Shown here in pieces: positions 15,541 to 16,518 of a DNA stretch of 16,518 nucleotides. Each line of letters starts with the position of its first letter. Position 1 is the first letter of the stretch. The DNA is taken from positions 1-16,518 of the forward strand of contig JAPUKV010000204.1 in assembly GCA_027295475.1 (NCBI GenBank), given 5' to 3'. Under the pieces are notes generated by a model. It made no database searches. It saw only the letters and a list, made by a program, of their open reading frames with translations, and had not been told where the DNA came from. The translations under genes were made by a program, and so were the position numbers. Source of the DNA: Pseudomonadota bacterium (lineage in GTDB: Bacteria > Pseudomonadota > Gammaproteobacteria > Woeseiales > Woeseiaceae).

Positions 15541-15714
15541 GGAACTCTCATAGCGGGTGCCGCCATGTCGCAGCGCGCTGATTGCGTGCTGCTCAACAAA
15601 GGCCCCCACATTCTGGCCACAATAAAAATGCTCGATAACATCCTGCGCCGCATGCAGGATCACCAGCACAAGAAATCGCCGAAGCTCGGGAAACTGAGTA
15701 TTACTGAAGGCTGA
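15541..15714 (+). pseudogene. Relic of a pyruvate kinase C-terminal end
   Basis: The last roughly 55 codons of an open frame ending at TGA 15714 (GAAMSQRADCVLLNKGP, then ILATIKMLDNILRRMQDHQ and KKSPKLGKLSI) match the C-terminal region of a bacterial pyruvate kinase subfamily that contains AECVMLNKGP and DILRRMQAHQ. The preceding part is not recognisable and runs into the msrQ stop codon at 15486, so the N-terminal domains and active site are absent. It cannot be a working kinase. No ribosome site or plausible start is seen. The copy probably derives from a deletion that joined msrQ to the tail of a kinase gene. The assignment rests on my memory of the family motif. Confidence 0.6.
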
Positions 15715-15756
15715 TTACCGACCCTATGGGCTCGGCACTATCCGAAATCAAAAATC

Positions 15757-15822
15757 TTAATAGAGCAATATGTCAGTCTTTCTTCGCAGGCCGCAACACT
15801 TTTCCGTCATTTGCTTCATCAT
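15757..15822 (-). CDS. Possible 21-residue peptide
   Basis: ATG 15822 starts a 21-codon frame rich in Lys, Met and Cys, with CC in EKCCGLRRK. GAGGAG lies 10 bases upstream, beginning just after the stop codon of the small membrane protein, so the two could be translated in tandem. I recognise no family. The frame is short enough to be chance; the tight spacing and ribosome site are its only support. Confidence 0.3.
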   Translation of the reverse strand: MMKQMTEKCCGLRRKTDILLY

Positions 15823-15835
15823 TTCGAAAAACTCC

Positions 15836-16053
15836 TCACTCCGTCGCGTGCATCAGTGCATCGATCGGACAGAGTCCGGCGAACGTCACATACGCAGCTG
15901 CAACCGGAATCAGCACGGCAAGCACAAATACCCAGACTGCAAGCACCTGCCCGAACGTCCTCACCCGGCCTTCTGCCCTGGCTGACGAGAATAAGACGAA
16001 ATAGCCGACAACCACCAGAAAGTGGCGGGCACAAAACTAAACATGAGACACAT
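15836..16053 (-). pseudogene. Small two-helix membrane protein, frame broken near its start
   Basis: A strong ribosome site (GGAGG, nine bases before) leads to ATG 16053, but that frame stops after 30 codons. A different frame, from the region of 16036 to TGA 15836, encodes two clear hydrophobic helices (HFLVVVGYFVLF and VLAVWVFVLAVLIPVAAAYV) ending FAGLCPIDALMHATE. Adding one T to the TTTT run at 16036-16033 joins the two parts into a 72-residue protein. The gene is thus either recently inactivated or miscalled by one base; a shorter version could also start at GTG 16015 (59 residues), but no ribosome site precedes it. Function is unknown; its position is downstream of groEL, beyond the groEL terminator. 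A small hairpin (GTCCG...CGGAC, 16077-16091) precedes it. Confidence 0.5.
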
Positions 16054-16144
16054 GGCTTTAAACCTCCACGTGTACTGTCCGCCTGACGGACGGGAAAAAC
16101 CATTCGCGCTTGTACCTACAAACGACAGGGGTGCCCTTTTGTAC

Positions 16145-16172
16145 AAAAAAAGCCCGGCAAGTGCCGGGCTTT
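16145..16172 (-). terminator. Intrinsic terminator of groEL
   Basis: On the minus strand AAAGCCCGGCA pairs perfectly with TGCCGGGCTTT (11 bp, two-base loop, 16172-16149) and is followed by more T residues (TTTTTTT across the arm end). It lies 23 bases beyond the groEL stop codon. An AATTTT stretch on the other side allows weak action on the plus strand. Confidence 0.9.
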
Positions 16173-16195
16173 AATTTTCGCTTAGACGAAATGAC

Positions 16196-16518
16196 TTACA
16201 TCATGCCGCCCATACCTCCCATGCCGCCCATGTCGGGCATGCCTGGGGAATCTTCCTTCGGCGCTTCGGCAACCATAGCCTCGGTTGTCAGGAGCAGTCC
16301 GGACACGGATGTAGCGTTTTGCAATGCATATCGCACGACCTTGGTCGGGTCGAGAATACCCATCTCGATCATGTCACCATACTCGTTCGTCGCTGCATTG
16401 TAGCCGTAGTTACCTTTGCCTTCTGCAACCGCGTTCAGATCGACACTCGCATCACCACCGGCATTCTTGACGATCTGGCGCAGCGGTTCTTCAATTGCAC
16501 GGCTCAGAATCTTGATGC
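16196..16518 (-). CDS. groEL: Chaperonin GroEL, C-terminal part only
   Basis: The last 107 or so codons of GroEL, the 60 kDa barrel chaperonin that folds proteins in the cytoplasm with GroES. I translated the strand directly: it contains [66 protein letters not shown] and the GGM-repeat tail [11 protein letters not shown], all standard for bacterial GroEL. It belongs to the equatorial domain and the flexible tail. The gene runs off the right edge; groES is expected further upstream, out of view. A strong intrinsic terminator follows the stop codon. No heat-shock promoter can be seen from this end. Confidence 0.98.
   Translation of the reverse strand, partial: IKILSRAIEEPLRQIVKNAGGDASVDLNAVAEGKGNYGYNAATNEYGDMIEMGILDPTKVVRYALQNATSVSGLLLTTEAMVAEAPKEDSPGMPDMGGMGGMGGMM

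Noticed and set aside
15478..15669. 63-codon minus-strand frame with several cysteines
   Set aside because: It lies opposite the pyruvate kinase relic and has no ribosome site; the plus strand has the recognisable motif.

Overview
The window looks like chromosomal DNA of a Gammaproteobacterium, by inference from a YgbA-family gene, a MipA/OmpV-type outer-membrane protein, lipoprotein peptidases, an MsrP/MsrQ pair, a GroEL with the usual GGM-rich tail and a TGTGA-N6-TCACA CRP-type site. GC content is moderate to high. I cannot name a genus. Apart from relics and repeats the region reads as a patchwork of short housekeeping and envelope operons.

Layout. At 1-3142 (minus) lie two consecutive lipoprotein metallopeptidases: a DPP III (M49)-like enzyme with a shortened HEVAH zinc motif, then a DUF885 peptidase running off the left edge. 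A ygbA-like gene with one frameshift (3436-3809) and a MipA/OmpV outer-membrane protein (4114-4974) follow on plus. A secreted Ig/fibronectin-III protein (5087-5782, minus) has a cyclic-di-GMP-I (GEMM) riboswitch in its leader (5905-5990), and a perfectly symmetric CRP-type site sits just beyond that (6055-6076). A membrane-anchored SRPBCC plus GyrI-like protein follows on plus (6256-7284), then a small unknown protein on minus (7326-7697).

Centre. An isoleucyl-tRNA synthetase of the IleRS2 type (7967-11101, minus) carries the altered signature GIHH in place of HxGH, a change linked to very high mupirocin resistance. It is preceded by a complete transcriptional T-box riboswitch (about 11121-11410): specifier codon AUC (Ile), a UGGU acceptor-binding bulge, an antiterminator and a competing terminator. 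T-boxes are common in Firmicutes but unusual in this sort of host, so the ileS unit is a candidate for horizontal acquisition. An 18-bp tandem duplication lies inside the leader.

Right part. An epoxide hydrolase-like enzyme (plus), a FrnE/DsbA-type thioredoxin-fold protein (minus), msrP-msrQ (plus; periplasmic methionine sulfoxide repair), a pyruvate kinase C-terminal relic, a small membrane protein broken by an apparent one-base loss, a 21-codon ORF, and the 3' end of groEL with its terminator. Three palindromic elements of similar look (7299-7325, 11471-11549, 12543-12588) sit between genes. The most notable elements are the T-box/GIHH-IleRS2 unit and the gene under both a c-di-GMP riboswitch and, possibly, CRP.
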